NCBI GenBank assembly: GCA_033675545.1
Contig: JAWDGP010002497.1
Location: 232,501-296,500, forward strand
Reading direction: 5' to 3'
Source of the DNA: Elysia crispata
Taxonomy: Eukaryota; Mollusca; Gastropoda; Plakobranchidae
DNA length: 64,000 nt
Shown one piece after another: positions 54,020-64,000 of the stretch. Position numbers and translations under genes: made by a program. Each line of letters begins with the position of its first letter. The first letter of the stretch is position 1. A model generated the notes under the pieces. It saw nothing but the letters and a program-made list of their open reading frames with translations. It searched no databases and was not told where the DNA came from.

Positions 54020-55025
54020 GATTGACCAGATCAATACCATGTAAAGTGAAATCTAGAGTTATGATTCATATAAAAAGGCATGCATATTAATCGTAACATC
54101 CAGATAATTGAACATGTTTTTCAATTAACATTTTGTTTTATCTTGCTCAGTATACTATCGAAACGTAACACTACTAACACTGGCGCTCTTGGTTCATTAG
54201 ACATCTCTGCAAGTTGCAACACCCCATTCCTCACTTGTTCATTGGGCTACATGAGACTAATCAATCTACAGACCACATGATCAACTGCACATCTAATGAC
54301 CATGACTACTACTCTTGCAGTCAAGCTTCTAATAACAAGAGCGTTAGTGCCTCTTCTTTTGTAAAACCTTTATACCGTTGAACATCAAAACGACATATAT
54401 TATATCTAAAATTATATCCAAGCTCATAGGCCTAATCTTCATTTGATCTGATAAAGTGGATTTCGATTTTGCATTAGAATTAGGCCTAGAATCTAGATCC
54501 AGAATCAGAGAAGTCTCAACTGATGCAATGGACCTAGATCTAGATCTAGATTCTTGATCTACCCTGACAGATCGTTTTGAGCTCGTCAATCAATTTTCAG
54601 CCTATCAGATTAAAATTCCTTTACAGACTTTAATCATGATCTCTAAATCTAGAAATCTAAATCTTGATCGAATATTGATACATGCACATTGGCCATGTAG
54701 ATCTCGACATGGTCATATATTTTGTTAACTACCAGTAGATATTTTGTTCAACATAATAAAAAAATAATTACTTCTTAGATGCACTCAAAATCTGATCTAA
54801 CATGGGTAGATCTAGAAATCTAGATCTAGTCTAGATCTAGATCTAGATCTAGAGTCTAGATTTGAAGGTGAGGTTTGTGTCGATAAAAGGTACTTTGTAC
54901 TCACCAGATGAGATGAATCCCTTTGCCATTGCTTGGGCCATACGGCCTCCACCGAGAAATCCAACCATTGTGTTTGATATTCTTTCTTTAATATTGGAAT
55001 CAACGGTGCCTTGGTTTGATGCCAT
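44483..55025 (-). CDS. PYCR3: Pyrroline-5-carboxylate reductase (PYCR3-like), 5 exons, complete
   Basis: Catalyses NAD(P)H-dependent reduction of pyrroline-5-carboxylate to proline, the last step of proline synthesis. Exons in transcript order: 55025-54905, 46737-46673, 46332-45937, 45381-45289 and 44677-44483, all GT-AG with phases agreeing; 289 aa. Seen: Rossmann dinucleotide motif [11 protein letters not shown] (about residues 22-32), [20 protein letters not shown], the SGSGPAY motif at the end of exon 3 (188-194), DGGVKMGLP (205-213), AAQTLLGAAKMVL across the last intron, and SPGGTT (247-252). The GRMA dinucleotide motif, short C-terminus ending soon after KARELG and lack of an obvious mitochondrial presequence fit PYCR3 (cytosolic, about 274 aa) better than PYCR1/2 (about 320 aa). 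The start is the first ATG of exon 1. Intron 1 is unusually long (8167 bp) and repeat-filled; the others are 340-611 bp. Confidence 0.96.
47749..47839. repeat. (GA)n in PYCR3 intron 1
   Basis: About 90 bp of pure GA on the + strand, therefore (TC)n in the sense of the PYCR3 transcript. Confidence 0.97.
48069..48310. repeat. (GA)n, AAG and poly-A/poly-G cluster in PYCR3 intron 1
   Basis: GA array 48069-48161, then GAAGAA triplets near 48199-48217 with an A-run, and an A-run followed by a 14-base G-run near 48278-48304. Confidence 0.93.
48311..49914. other. PYCR3 intron 1, unique part
   Basis: No exon-like sequence found on either strand. The + strand frames at 48464-48700, 48516-48821 and 49168-49422 are unremarkable and antisense to the intron. 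Confidence 0.5.
49916..51018. repeat. 58 bp minisatellite, 19 copies
   Basis: Nineteen near-identical 58 bp units in PYCR3 intron 1. Each reads CCGGTCCTTATCCTTCACCA, then TCTCTATTGTCGGTTCATG, then ATTAAAGATTACAAGACAA. Only three variable positions stand out. CTACTG occurs in copies 1-3 versus CTATTG afterwards. GTCGG versus GTCGC is in runs (G C G G G C C C G G G G C C C C C C G). There is a single ATTGCAAG in copy 6. The junction forms the palindrome ACCGGT. Such homogeneity implies recent expansion or gene-conversion-like turnover. 58 is not a multiple of three, so no long frame results. Confidence 0.97.
51019..51655. other. PYCR3 intron 1, unique part
   Basis: Includes short AAT and AAC triplet runs (51095-51142) and a CAAAAA run near 51210-51235. 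No exon recognised. Confidence 0.5.
51660..51828. repeat. (GATA)n/(TA)n/(GA)n compound array
   Basis: GATA units, then two TA arrays split by a short unique segment (CTGTATCTGGAGCA), then about 34 bp of GA. Confidence 0.95.
51829..52705. other. PYCR3 intron 1, unique part
   Basis: No exon recognised. There is an A-run at about 52585-52598. The 63 aa + strand frame at 52024-52215 is not recognised. Confidence 0.5.
52710..52902. repeat. (GATA)n/(GA)n array ending in a G-run
   Basis: GATA/GAGATA units, mixed GA with AAAG and GTGA variants, about 65 bp of pure GA, then about 14 G. Confidence 0.95.
53270..53479. repeat. Two (GA)n arrays around a (GT)n segment
   Basis: GA at 53270-53357, a unique GGGGGAAGGG segment with TGTGTG units, then GA at 53418-53479. 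Confidence 0.96.
53935..54017. repeat. (GA)n in PYCR3 intron 1
   Basis: About 75 bp of pure GA on the + strand. Confidence 0.96.
54470..54862. repeat. Cluster of TCTAGATC palindromic motifs
   Basis: Many overlapping copies of TCTAGATCTAGATCT and single-base variants, densest at 54530-54555 and 54808-54856. It sits about 45 bp beyond the donor of PYCR3 exon 1, in intron 1. Similar clusters occur at 6270-6880, 19376-19450, 25080-25270 and 26583-26610. Confidence 0.85.
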
Positions 55026-55420
55026 TTGAAGATTTTCAGCTTGAATTCTGTTTATATTCGTGTCCGAATGTCCACTCTCTCTTCGTCGAAACCGGCGAGG
55101 TAGCTAACCGAGCAGTAAGAATGGCTACGTCTCTGCTGTCCCACGTCAATAAGAGGAAGTCAGTGCTGGTTGGCTAATGATAAGAGGTGTGGTTAGGATA
55201 GACCCCGCCCACCGGTTCAGCGCGATCAGCTGTGACCCAAATTTTTCTAGGCCACCACTTGAGGCGCCGGTTATTTTCCAATCCTCCTTGGGGTTTTTAA
55301 ATGGTGCTATCGTGTGAACCAAAAAGATACCGCACTTACACATGCAGACTGTAACGAGCCTCAACATTCCTGACTTCTCAAGGCATGATAAGAGGTTAAC
55401 CGCCACTAGTTCGCATAATT
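55026..55420 (-). promoter_or_regulatory. Probable PYCR3 5' UTR and promoter region
   Basis: This is the sequence immediately upstream of the PYCR3 start codon on the - strand. It is more GC- and CpG-rich than its surroundings and contains CCCCGCCC (55203-55210, a GC-box-like site). No TATA box is evident, which fits a housekeeping promoter. An 86 aa - strand frame (55146-55406) runs through it without a recognisable domain. The start site is not determined. Confidence 0.4.
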
Positions 55421-55542
55421 TAAAAAAAAAAAAAAAGAAAAATGAAATACATGCATTTTTGTAGGTCTTTCTGATCCTGCATCGTCTCTAAGCGATTAGG
55501 ATTTTTGGATAGATAAATAGCTAGTCAGAGAGATGATAGATA

Positions 55543-55671
<129 letters not shown>

Positions 55672-55799
55672 CACTAGACGCCCCAAAGCAAGTCCCTCGG
55701 GAACAAGACTGCAGCTTGCTATGCTGTAAAAGACAAGTCACAGTCAAAATTAAGGGAGAAATACTTGAATGGGAAGATTATAGTTCTGATCGTCCTCTG

Positions 55800-55996
55800 T
55801 GGATTTTGTTTTCTCTCTCTTCTCCCCTCTTTCTTTTGTTCACCTGTCTATCTGTTTCTCTCTAACCCACTCACTCGGCTTCCTGTTTCATTCACCCCTT
55901 TCCCTTGCTGTGCCTTTATCTTTCCATCTTTTTGTGTATCCTCTCTCTGTCTCTGACTCCTCCTCTGGCTTCGTCTCATTGTCTCTTGTCTCCCTG

Positions 55997-56038
<42 letters not shown>

Positions 56039-56330
56039 CCCTCCTCTCCGTCTCTCTATGTGTCTCTGCCTTACGGTGTTTAGCTGGATGTATCCCCCCC
56101 CCCCCCCCGCTTTTTTTTCTCTCTCTTTCATTAACTATTTCTTCTCTACCTCCCTCCCTACGTATCTCTGGCTACTTTCCTCGGTATACTTTTATCCCTC
56201 TTTTTTCTGTGTCGAGCTATATTTGTGTGCTTAACTGTTTGCTTATTTTCCTTTCTGCCCTTTCTGCCCATCTACCCTTCTCTCCTGCCTCTCTGTCTCT
56301 CGATCTTTCTATCTATCTATATCTCTGTAT
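55800..56330. repeat. Pyrimidine-rich tract with (TC)n
   Basis: C/T-rich DNA with a TC array at about 55998-56028 and an 18-base C-run at about 56091-56108. The overlapping Ser/Leu frames are artefacts. Confidence 0.9.
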
Positions 56331-56780
56331 TATTTTTTTTTTGTCTCTAAACTCTTAAATTTGCTTTTAGGAGAAACTCAGTACTGCCACCCTCATTATT
56401 ATTGTAATAGATTGATCACGATTCTTCGACTGAAAAAGAAAATTAGCATAAAACATAGCATGGGAAGCAAAGTGACGCATTTCCTACATGGCTCTTCTTT
56501 CAACGAATCTTTGTCTTTGCATGTAATAATGCCATTACAACGGCAGAGTATAAACTTTGTCTGTAAGATACAATCAAGTTTTTCATAGCACTGCACGTTT
56601 TACATTAAACCGATTGAGACTGAGTTATGTGTGATGCCTTCTTAGAAAACTACGATTCAATTCCCAATGATAATACAATGCAATTTCATCTCCTAAAAAC
56701 GTCTTGTACATGCTTAAAAATATACTACATTTTCACACGTACCCGAAAGGTTTTTATACTATTGTTATTATATGCGTGAA
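56331..56780. other. Non-coding spacer
   Basis: Short frames on both strands (56361-56588 +, 56399-56596 -) mirror one another. No motif recognised. Confidence 0.5.
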
Positions 56781-56803
56781 TCTCTCTCTTTCTCTCCGTC
56801 CGT

Positions 56804-56862
<59 letters not shown>
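56781..56862. repeat. (TC)n microsatellite
   Basis: CT-rich lead-in and about 47 bp of pure TC. Confidence 0.95.
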
Positions 56863-56865
<3 letters not shown>

Positions 56866-57363
56866 CTGTTTTTTCTACCCTTCTCCTTTTTTGTCCTTTC
56901 ATTTTAATTTGGTAGAACCCACATGAAATTCAAAGCATAGATCTTATTTTCTTCCCCTCTAAATATTTTAACTCCTTGAATCACAATCATCTAAACTGCT
57001 CATTGTTTTTGTGTGTGTGTGTGTGTGTTTGCATACGTTTATAAAAGAATAAAGAGGTCTTTTCGCCCTAGCATCAAAAGACTGAGGGCTTTGATACAAG
57101 TGTACATTGTTATCATCAGCTCTCATTCTATTTTTACTTTCTTCGTATTACTCCATTTGAGAACGAGACGAATGGCCTTGACCCTACTCCAAATAATGCC
57201 TTTAATTTTTCCATTCTGATTGACCTAAATAATGTTTATCGGAGCTTACTGTGCCATTCAATCGAATCATAGAATTTGATAAAATCATCGACAATTATAA
57301 GTTCATTGTATTTAATAATAATGTCCTGCTTAATTATCAGTTGAGTCAGATCGGCGTTGAAAT

Positions 57364-57365
<2 letters not shown>
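56863..57365. other. Non-coding spacer
   Basis: Contains a short (GT)n run at 57011-57028. No exon recognised. Confidence 0.5.
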
Positions 57366-57427
<62 letters not shown>

Positions 57428-57532
57428 GAGGGAGAGAGAGGGTAGATAGAGGAAGAAAGAGAGACAGACAAACAAACAGACATAGAGGAGAAAAGGATTG
57501 AGAGAAAGAGAGTGAGATAGATAAAAGAAAGA

Positions 57533-57606
<74 letters not shown>
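57366..57606. repeat. (GA)n arrays leading into the 48 bp minisatellite
   Basis: Pure GA at 57366-57414 and 57535-57606 with GA-rich variants (GATAAAG, GACAGACAAACA) between them. Confidence 0.96.
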
Positions 57607-57610
<4 letters not shown>

Positions 57611-58655
57611 GCGATAGACAGACAGACATCGAAAGAGACTGGGAAAGAGAAAGGTCGTGCTATAGACAGACAGACACAGAAAGAGACTGGGAAAGAGAAA
57701 GACCGAGCGATAGACAGACAGACACAGAAAGACACTGGGAAAGAGAAAGACCGAGCAATAGACAGACAGACACAGAAAGACACTGGGAAAAAGAAAGGCC
57801 GAGCGATAGACAGACAGACACAGAAAGAGACTGGGAAAGAGAAAGACCGAGCGATAGACAGACAGACACAGAAAGAGACTGGGAAAGAGAAAGACCGAGC
57901 GATAGACAGACAGACACAGAAAGAGACTGGGAAAGAGAAAGACCGAGCGATAGACAGACAGACACAGAAAGAGACTGGGAAAGAGAAAGACCGAGCGATA
58001 GACAGACAGACACAGAAAGAGACTGGGAAAGAGAAAGGCCGAGTTATAGACAGACAGACACAGAAAGAGACTGGGAAAAAGAAAGGCCGAGCGATAGACA
58101 GACAGACATAAAAAGAGACTGGGAAAAAGAAAGACCGAGCGATAGACAGACAGACACAGAAAGAGACTGGGAAAGAGAAAGACCGAGCGATAGACAGACA
58201 GACATTAAAAGAGACTGGGAAAAAGAAAGGCCGAGTTATAGACAGACAGACACAGAAAGAGACTGGGAAAGAGAAAGACCGAGCGATAGACAGACAGACA
58301 CAGAAAGAGACTGGGAAAGAGAAAGGTCGTGCTATAGACAGACAGACATAGAAAGAGACTGGGAAAGAGAAAGACCGAGCGATAGACAGACAGACACAGA
58401 AAGAGACTGGGAAAGAGAAAGACCGAGCAATAGACAGACAGACACAGAAAGAGACTGGGAAAGAGAAAGACCGAGCTATAGACAGACAGACAGACATAGA
58501 AAGAGACTGGGAAAGAGAAAGGTCGTGCTATAGACAGACAGACATAGAAAGAGACTGGGAAAGAGAAAGGTCGTGCTATAGACAGACAGACATAGAAAGA
58601 GACTGGGAAAGAGAAAGACCGAGCGATAGACAGACAGACATAGAAAGAGACTGGC
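57607..58655. repeat. 48 bp minisatellite, about 22 copies, open on both strands
   Basis: Units read CCGAGCGATAGACAGACAGA, then CACAGAAAGAGACTGGGA, then AAGAGAAAGA. The period of 48 is a multiple of three, so each strand has long open frames. On + it encodes a 16-residue repeat of the type DRQTDTERDWERERPS (57535-58533). On - it encodes a Ser/Phe/Cys-rich repeat (57346-58497, 383 codons). Frames start inside the flanking GA array and no splice or promoter context supports coding. Variants such as GTCGTGCT for CCGAGCGA, and CATAGA or CATTAA for CACAGA, mark sub-families. One copy has an extra CAGA near 58487. Confidence 0.95.
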
Positions 58656-59196
58656 AAATGTATTTATGTAGAAAGAGACAGATCAGAAACACATAGAGGC
58701 TCTACAAATGAAGAGAAAAACAGACAGTAAGGACGAACAGATAGCACAAGCTTTATTGATACATCCTTACTTCAATTTATTACTTGCTTTCCGGTTAACC
58801 GTATAAAATCAATGTAATTCTGATCAACGGAAGCTTTAAACTTGTCTAACTGACGCTACAGCTAAATAGATCTATCAGCTGGACAGCACAATCGCACGTT
58901 TAGGATGGTTTCTACGGGTCAAACAGGAAAAGTTCTGGCGATGATTTGTTAACCGCACCGGATACAGAACTGAGATATCAATCCAACACTATGCATTCAA
59001 TAACTAGGTAACACAGATATGAGCGAACAGGAACATATAGGCGATTTTGATTACCATTTTAGACTAAGGTGATGTTTTGAAAGGGAGAACAAATTCAGGT
59101 GTTGCTGGTGTCAGTGAAGTCATAATTATATATTTATATATGCCCCACCTCCCCCTCATTCTCCCCCCCCCCCCCTCCCCCCAAAAGTGACGGGCC
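58656..59196. other. Non-coding spacer
   Basis: No gene recognised. A C-run lies at about 59163-59180. Confidence 0.5.
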
Positions 59197-59545
59197 TTGT
59201 CTGTCAGATCGAGGATAAGTGAGATCTGAATCCCACCAAAAATCGCTCAGCCACGGATTTGGCGCGAGGACTCCGTCATTGCAAGCCAAACGCTTTAACG
59301 AATGAGCTTTACGACGCCCTGGTATCTGCGTGACACCAACAAGACGTGACTTGAACGAATGAGCTTTACGGCGCCCTGGTATCTGCGTGACACCAACAAG
59401 ACGTGACTTGATTAACGACTGAGCTTTACGACGCCCTGGTATCTGCGTGACACCAACAAGACGTGACTTTAATCTTTAACGAATGAGCTTTACGACGCCC
59501 TGGTATCTGCGTGACACCAAGAAGACGTGACTTTAAATCTAACAG
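59197..59545 (-). mobile_element. tRNA-derived SINE with four tandem leader copies
   Basis: On the - strand, TAAAGCTCATTCGTTAAAGC then GTTTGGCTTGCAATGACGG form a box A-like head, followed by CGCGCCAAATCC as a box B-like site and GGTGGGATTCAGATCTC. The segment covering box A and its 5' leader (on +: ACGAATGAGCTTTACGACGC, CCTGGTATCTGCGTGACACC, AACAAGACGTGACTT) is repeated four times with 58-64 bp spacing from about 59297 to 59535. Either the leader was amplified after insertion or the family carries a repeated leader. Confidence 0.6.
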
Positions 59546-59999
59546 CGCCATGAATGCTGCGGAACTCGCATTCATAAAAAAAACAACCAGAAAACAAATA
59601 CATGAAAACATTGCGTAATCTAAATTGCCCATCACCTGAGACTGTAACTGAATCTCAAGGACTCGTAAAGTCCACTGTCCTAAATTCCCTTAACCCAACG
59701 CTTTGAACACGTTTTCACACGTGATATTACTTTGGACTGATTTCACCGCATCCCGTTTGATCACCGCAATTGATACGATCTTCATCGATCTCACTGTGCG
59801 GCTCTGGGCGCCCTTACACTGCGTTAGTCAAGCGAAGCTCTACCAATGTCTTTGACTACACCGAATCGGTTGAATTAGAAATTTATATAATCGATAGATT
59901 GTGATGCGCATGCGGTTGTAAGCGTTTCTCAGAACGTGACGGACACGGCTAGCGCCATCTTTGTGGAAATGATTAGTGTTCGTTGCAATGGATAAATTG

Positions 60000-60556
60000 T
60001 TCCATCTACTGCCAACAATCATTAATGATATATCGTTCCATCGCATTGTACAATGTTCCATCTTCTGCTAGCAATGGATATTGCTCCATCTACTTTTAGC
60101 AGTACATATTGTTTCTTCTACTACTGACAACGAGAGATATGCTGTTCCATCTACTGCTAGCAATGGAAACAATTGTCCCAACTACTATTACTCTCAGTAA
60201 TCGATATATTGTCCCTTGCATTGCTACCTATGGATATTGTTCCATTTGGTTTTAGCAATGGATATTGTTCCATCTGAATCTAGCAATGGATGTTGTTCCA
60301 TCTGCTGCTAGAAGTAGATATTTTATTCCATCTACTGTTAGCAATGGTCATATTGTTCCATCTACTGCTAACAATGGATATATTGTCCCATCTATTTCCG
60401 CCAATAGATATTGCTCCATTTATTCTAACGATGGATATATTGCTCCATCTACTGCTAGCAATGGATTTCGTCCCATCAAATGTCAGCAATGTTCTAACAA
60501 CGGACATATTGTTCTATCTACTGCTAGCAATAGATATTGTTCCATCTACTGCTAGA
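60000..60556. repeat. ~30 bp degenerate tandem repeat
   Basis: About 17 diverged units of the form ATATTGTTCCATCTACTGC followed by TAGCAATGG, with unit length 27-30 bp. The nominal open frames (60265-60555, 60290-60595 + and 60280-60507 -) arise because 30 is a multiple of three. Confidence 0.9.
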
Positions 60557-61329
60557 ATATATCCTGTTGTATTATTCTACTTTATTACCAGGTAACCGAT
60601 CACCGTTGGCGCACAGCGAAAAAGAAAAAAGAAAAAACAAACCAACAACCTCAAAAAGCAATGATACGCTGGTGAAAAAATAAAACCCAACTTTTTTTAT
60701 TCGGTTTTTTGTTTTGTTTTTGTTTTTTGTTTGTTTTTTTAATTCCATTCAGTGCGCGGCTTTAGCCTGAATGACAGCAAAAGAAATTTGGAAATCCAAT
60801 GCGATTCCAACACATGATGCCTCATGTCGCATCTTCACACCAGTTCTCCCCAAAACCCAACAATCTTCAAACTATCCCAGGAAAGCAGCGCCTTTGATCG
60901 ACCAAAACACAGGGCAGATCAAGGAAAATCCTAACAACTACAGCATTCAAAGCCATGAACTCAACAGGTGTTTACTTTCAGCACACATAGCGTAGTATAA
61001 ATAGTTAATCGAGTCACGCATTTTTTACAATCATCTACCCCCCATATCACACCTTGCTTTGCCCCTTGACAATTTTCTCCACATAAGCCCTTTAAATACT
61101 TATTTCTTGAAATGATAATTTATTGTATATAATGAAGATTAAAACAAAGAATTTTTACTTTAGCAATTGGCTTTTGCCCCAAATGACTAGGTCTGTAAGA
61201 TTTAGGAGAAATTTTTTCATATTTCTTAAAATCTAAAATTAATTTTTTGTTATATTCTCGATTCTCTTGTATAAAAAAAAAACAACCCAGCGACAACAAA
61301 GAAATAAAAATTTCCGCTGCCAACCCCCC
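60557..61329. other. Non-coding spacer
   Basis: A 74-codon + strand frame (60771-60995) has no recognised motif. T-runs mixed with G occur near 60690-60740. Confidence 0.45.
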
Positions 61330-61515
61330 GCCCCCTAAAAAACCAAAACCAAAACAACGACCAAAAAAAAAAAACAAAAACAAAAAACAAACAAACAAAA
61401 CAAAAAACAAACAAACAAACAAAACAAAAATCAAACAACAAAACAAAACAAACAAACAAACAAACAACAACAACAACAACAAACAAACAAACAACAAACA
61501 AACCAAAACCAACAA
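61330..61515. repeat. (CAAA)n / (CAA)n A-rich array
   Basis: Irregular CAAA, CAAAA and CAACAA units on the + strand. The Lys/Asn/Gln and Leu/Phe/Val frames are artefacts. Confidence 0.92.
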
Positions 61516-62145
61516 AAGTAAGAGTTAGCTAGAAAGAAACCTCTCCATCCTCTCAAACACCGTCCCTCCTCTTATTACTTCAAGCTTGACATGACACTTG
61601 AAAATAACAATTACATTAACATAATGTTAATGTCAGCCACGTCTGACATGGCCACAAAACAATTGTAAAATAGCTCTTCTATACTCAAAGCTTGGCTTTC
61701 TGAAACAAGTTATATATCTTTACAACGTCTTTCTTGTTCTCAGAAAGGGAGATCACTGCTGGGTATTAATTCTGCTTACATCACATCCCAATATAACAAT
61801 CTTTGCCAATTATGATGATAGGCAATTATCAATAGAATGATGAGCTATTTATTTTCCCTCAACCAACGAAAAGAAAAGATACACGAGACGGTTGCATCAG
61901 AATATTGTCAACTAAACTAACAATGACAATGAACCCGGTATGTATCGACATGTCAGTCTAAAATATCTTGCGGTTGTGACGAATCATGAAAATTATTATA
62001 TCATGATCAGTGAGTGGTGTGAATATTTTGTTAGCTTTTTCTTTGTCTGCCTGGCCGTTTGACTGTCTGTCAGATAATCAGTAAGCCATTTAACGACCAT
62101 TTTATTCTCTCTTTTCTTTATTTCATTATTATATTTTTAAATCTA
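61516..62145. other. Non-coding spacer
   Basis: AT-rich; no gene recognised. Confidence 0.5.
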
Positions 62146-62165
62146 TAATTATATCTATCTGTCGC

Positions 62166-62256
<91 letters not shown>

Positions 62257-62700
62257 GCCTGTCTATGTATGTATGTATGCATGTATGTATGTATGTATGT
62301 ATGTATGTATGTATGTATGTATGTATGTATGTATGTATGTATGTATGTATGTATGTATGTATGTATGTATGTATGTATGTATGTATGTATGTATGTATGT
62401 ATGTATGTATCTATCTATCTATCCACCGATCTTTGATCAAATGTATCTATCTATAAATAAATTTATCTTTCTATGAAATAGGTTAATCTATCTATCGAGC
62501 TATCTATCTATCAAACCGATCTTTGATCAAATGTATCTATCTATCTATATATCTATCTATCTATCTATCTATAATTAAATTTATCTATTTATAATTAAAT
62601 TTATCGATCTATATATCTATCTATCTATCTATCTATAATTAAATTTATCTATTTATAATTAAATTTATCTATCTATGAATAAATTAATCTATCTACTTTA
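62146..62700. repeat. (CTAT)n then (GTAT)n, followed by decayed CTAT/ATTAAATTTAT repeats
   Basis: CTAT array about 62158-62258 switches to GTAT/ATGT about 62263-62410, then returns to CTAT. From 62410 to 62700 there are diverged longer units: two copies of CGATCTTTGATCAAATG (62428 and 62517) and several of ATAATTAAATTTATC. The repeating Met-Tyr-Val-Cys frames are artefacts. Confidence 0.95.
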
Positions 62701-64000
62701 TCTATTTAACTGGTTTTTTTTACATTACAGATCTATCATTTTTTTAGGCAATCACTAAACGCTCAGTTCACGTTTACAACACTGCCTGCCCGGCAGTAAA
62801 CAATTTAGACTCTTTTTTTCAGACACAGCATGGTCAATACGGCTAGACCGCTTAGTTCATCTCCGAAAGAGGAGTTCGATATCACATGGTTAGAGATTTG
62901 AGTACAGGCTAAAATAACATTAGAGTCTGAGTTCATATATCAAGCCTGGATGGTTAGATGACCTGGCCATTTCTTGTCAGATCAAAGTGCAGAGAAGTTT
63001 TACAGGCATAAACAAGTTGCACTTTCAGTATATTACTTGATGCTGCGGAGTTTTGAACAAATCAAAATGGGCAAAAATTATTATGAGGAAGCTGTCTTTA
63101 TGAGAGGAGGGAAATAATAAAAAATGGCCCCTCAACCTAGCTCTAAAATACTGAGCACCAAAAAGATTAGTAAAAAAATGAAAGAAAGAAGAAACAAGAA
63201 GGAAAAAAATTTAAAGCAAGAAATAATTATTATGAAATATGAAGGATAGTCATAAGATAAAAACTATCATGCTTGTACATAATTATAGTGCAAATTTATC
63301 TGCTAAATAGGGCAAAGATAAGTCAAAATCCATAACTGAATTCAAACTGCCTCTGTTATGAGATAAAATTCATAATAAACTCTTAACACAAAGACGACGC
63401 GTAGACGAGTAATTGAAAATGATTGAAGTTTGAAATTGTAATTAACTCAAGTTGAAACAAAAAAACACAAACAAACCATCACCAACCAAACCTAACAAAC
63501 AAATAAACAAACATTGTCTGTTTTTGTGGGAGATAGGTTTCATAATAGACCAACACAAAGAAAAGGAAAGTAGGTGAGGCTGTTATATAAAATTAAACAA
63601 AGTAAACAATAGGTAATTATGTCTGACGGAGGCTAATAAAACATGACTGGGCAGGTCAAGTATGACTGGAGATCGGGAATAATAACACTAGCGATGTTTT
63701 TCTACACAAAGGAATATAGAGCTGGTGCTGAACAGTTGATTATCACATTGTTGTTATTGTATTGAGGGTAATGACAGGATAATTACGATGGTAATTGTAT
63801 GAGCGTGCGAGCTAAACTTGCAAAGAGGAGCAATACAAAAGTCTGACGGGCCCAATTTCATTTTGTTTTTGAGACACTTGTGCCTCCTAAGAAATTGTCA
63901 CTAGTGGAAGGGGATTATAACCAGCTTATTGAGTTGTTTCACAAACGTTTGTTCTGATGTCAACATCAAAATCACAGTCTTCAAGAGTACCTCATGCTGT
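62701..64000. other. Non-coding flank
   Basis: AT-rich sequence without recognised exons, repeats or RNA genes. Confidence 0.5.

Noticed and set aside
55121-55177. Short + strand frame from ATG 55121 (18 codons), possible divergent gene start
   Set aside because: It ends in a stop with no good donor before it, and no downstream exon was found.
55146-55406. 86 aa - strand frame upstream of PYCR3
   Set aside because: No recognised domain, and it overlaps the probable promoter and 5' UTR. It could still be a real small gene, but nothing supports it.
57346-58497. 383-codon - strand frame, the second-longest in the window
   Set aside because: It is wholly the 48 bp minisatellite plus GA arrays. 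Openness follows from a period divisible by three.
61120-61515. Leu/Val/Phe-rich - strand frame that looks like a membrane protein
   Set aside because: It is the reverse translation of a CAAA-rich array.

Overview
This is a window of eukaryotic nuclear DNA. Genes are split by GT-AG introns, base composition is AT-rich, and there are very many dinucleotide, trinucleotide and tetranucleotide arrays, minisatellites and tRNA-derived SINE-like elements. The three recognisable genes are animal genes. Together with the long TC/GA arrays and a recurring TCTAGATC motif, they suggest a lophotrochozoan, most likely a mollusc (gastropod). The sequence alone does not prove the species.

Layout. 1-6000: no gene; long TC/GA arrays, a ~64 bp minisatellite (2100-3415) and a 126 bp duplication. 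6915-12985 (+): an EMI-family APC/C inhibitor gene (FBXO43/FBXO5-like) in five coding exons, with DSGxxS degron, F-box, zinc-binding region and a C-terminal RL tail. 13000-17900: its 3' flank, with a pogo/Tigger-like terminal sequence. 17935-19130: a decayed AT-rich coding remnant of unknown origin. 19184-29338 (+): a MICOS subunit gene (MIC26/MIC27, apolipoprotein O family) in eight coding exons, the first being a prediction. On the opposite strand inside its first intron, a longin-domain exon resembling HPS4/CCZ1 lies between two (TA)n arrays. 29339-44482: no recognised gene; SINE-like elements and simple repeats. 44483-55025 (-): a complete pyrroline-5-carboxylate reductase gene (PYCR3-like) in five exons, whose 8.2 kb first intron holds a 19-copy 58 bp minisatellite and many GA arrays. 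55026-64000: PYCR3 5' flank, then almost only repeats, including a 48 bp minisatellite open in frame on both strands, a SINE with a repeated leader, and CTAT/GTAT arrays.

The three genes serve different processes (cell-cycle control, mitochondrial cristae, proline synthesis), and nothing here suggests they act together. I found no CRISPR array, no operon and no clear candidate for a new defence or biosynthetic system. The most unusual items are the sandwiched longin exon, the decayed insert, the two homogeneous minisatellites and the inverted repeat upstream of the EMI gene.
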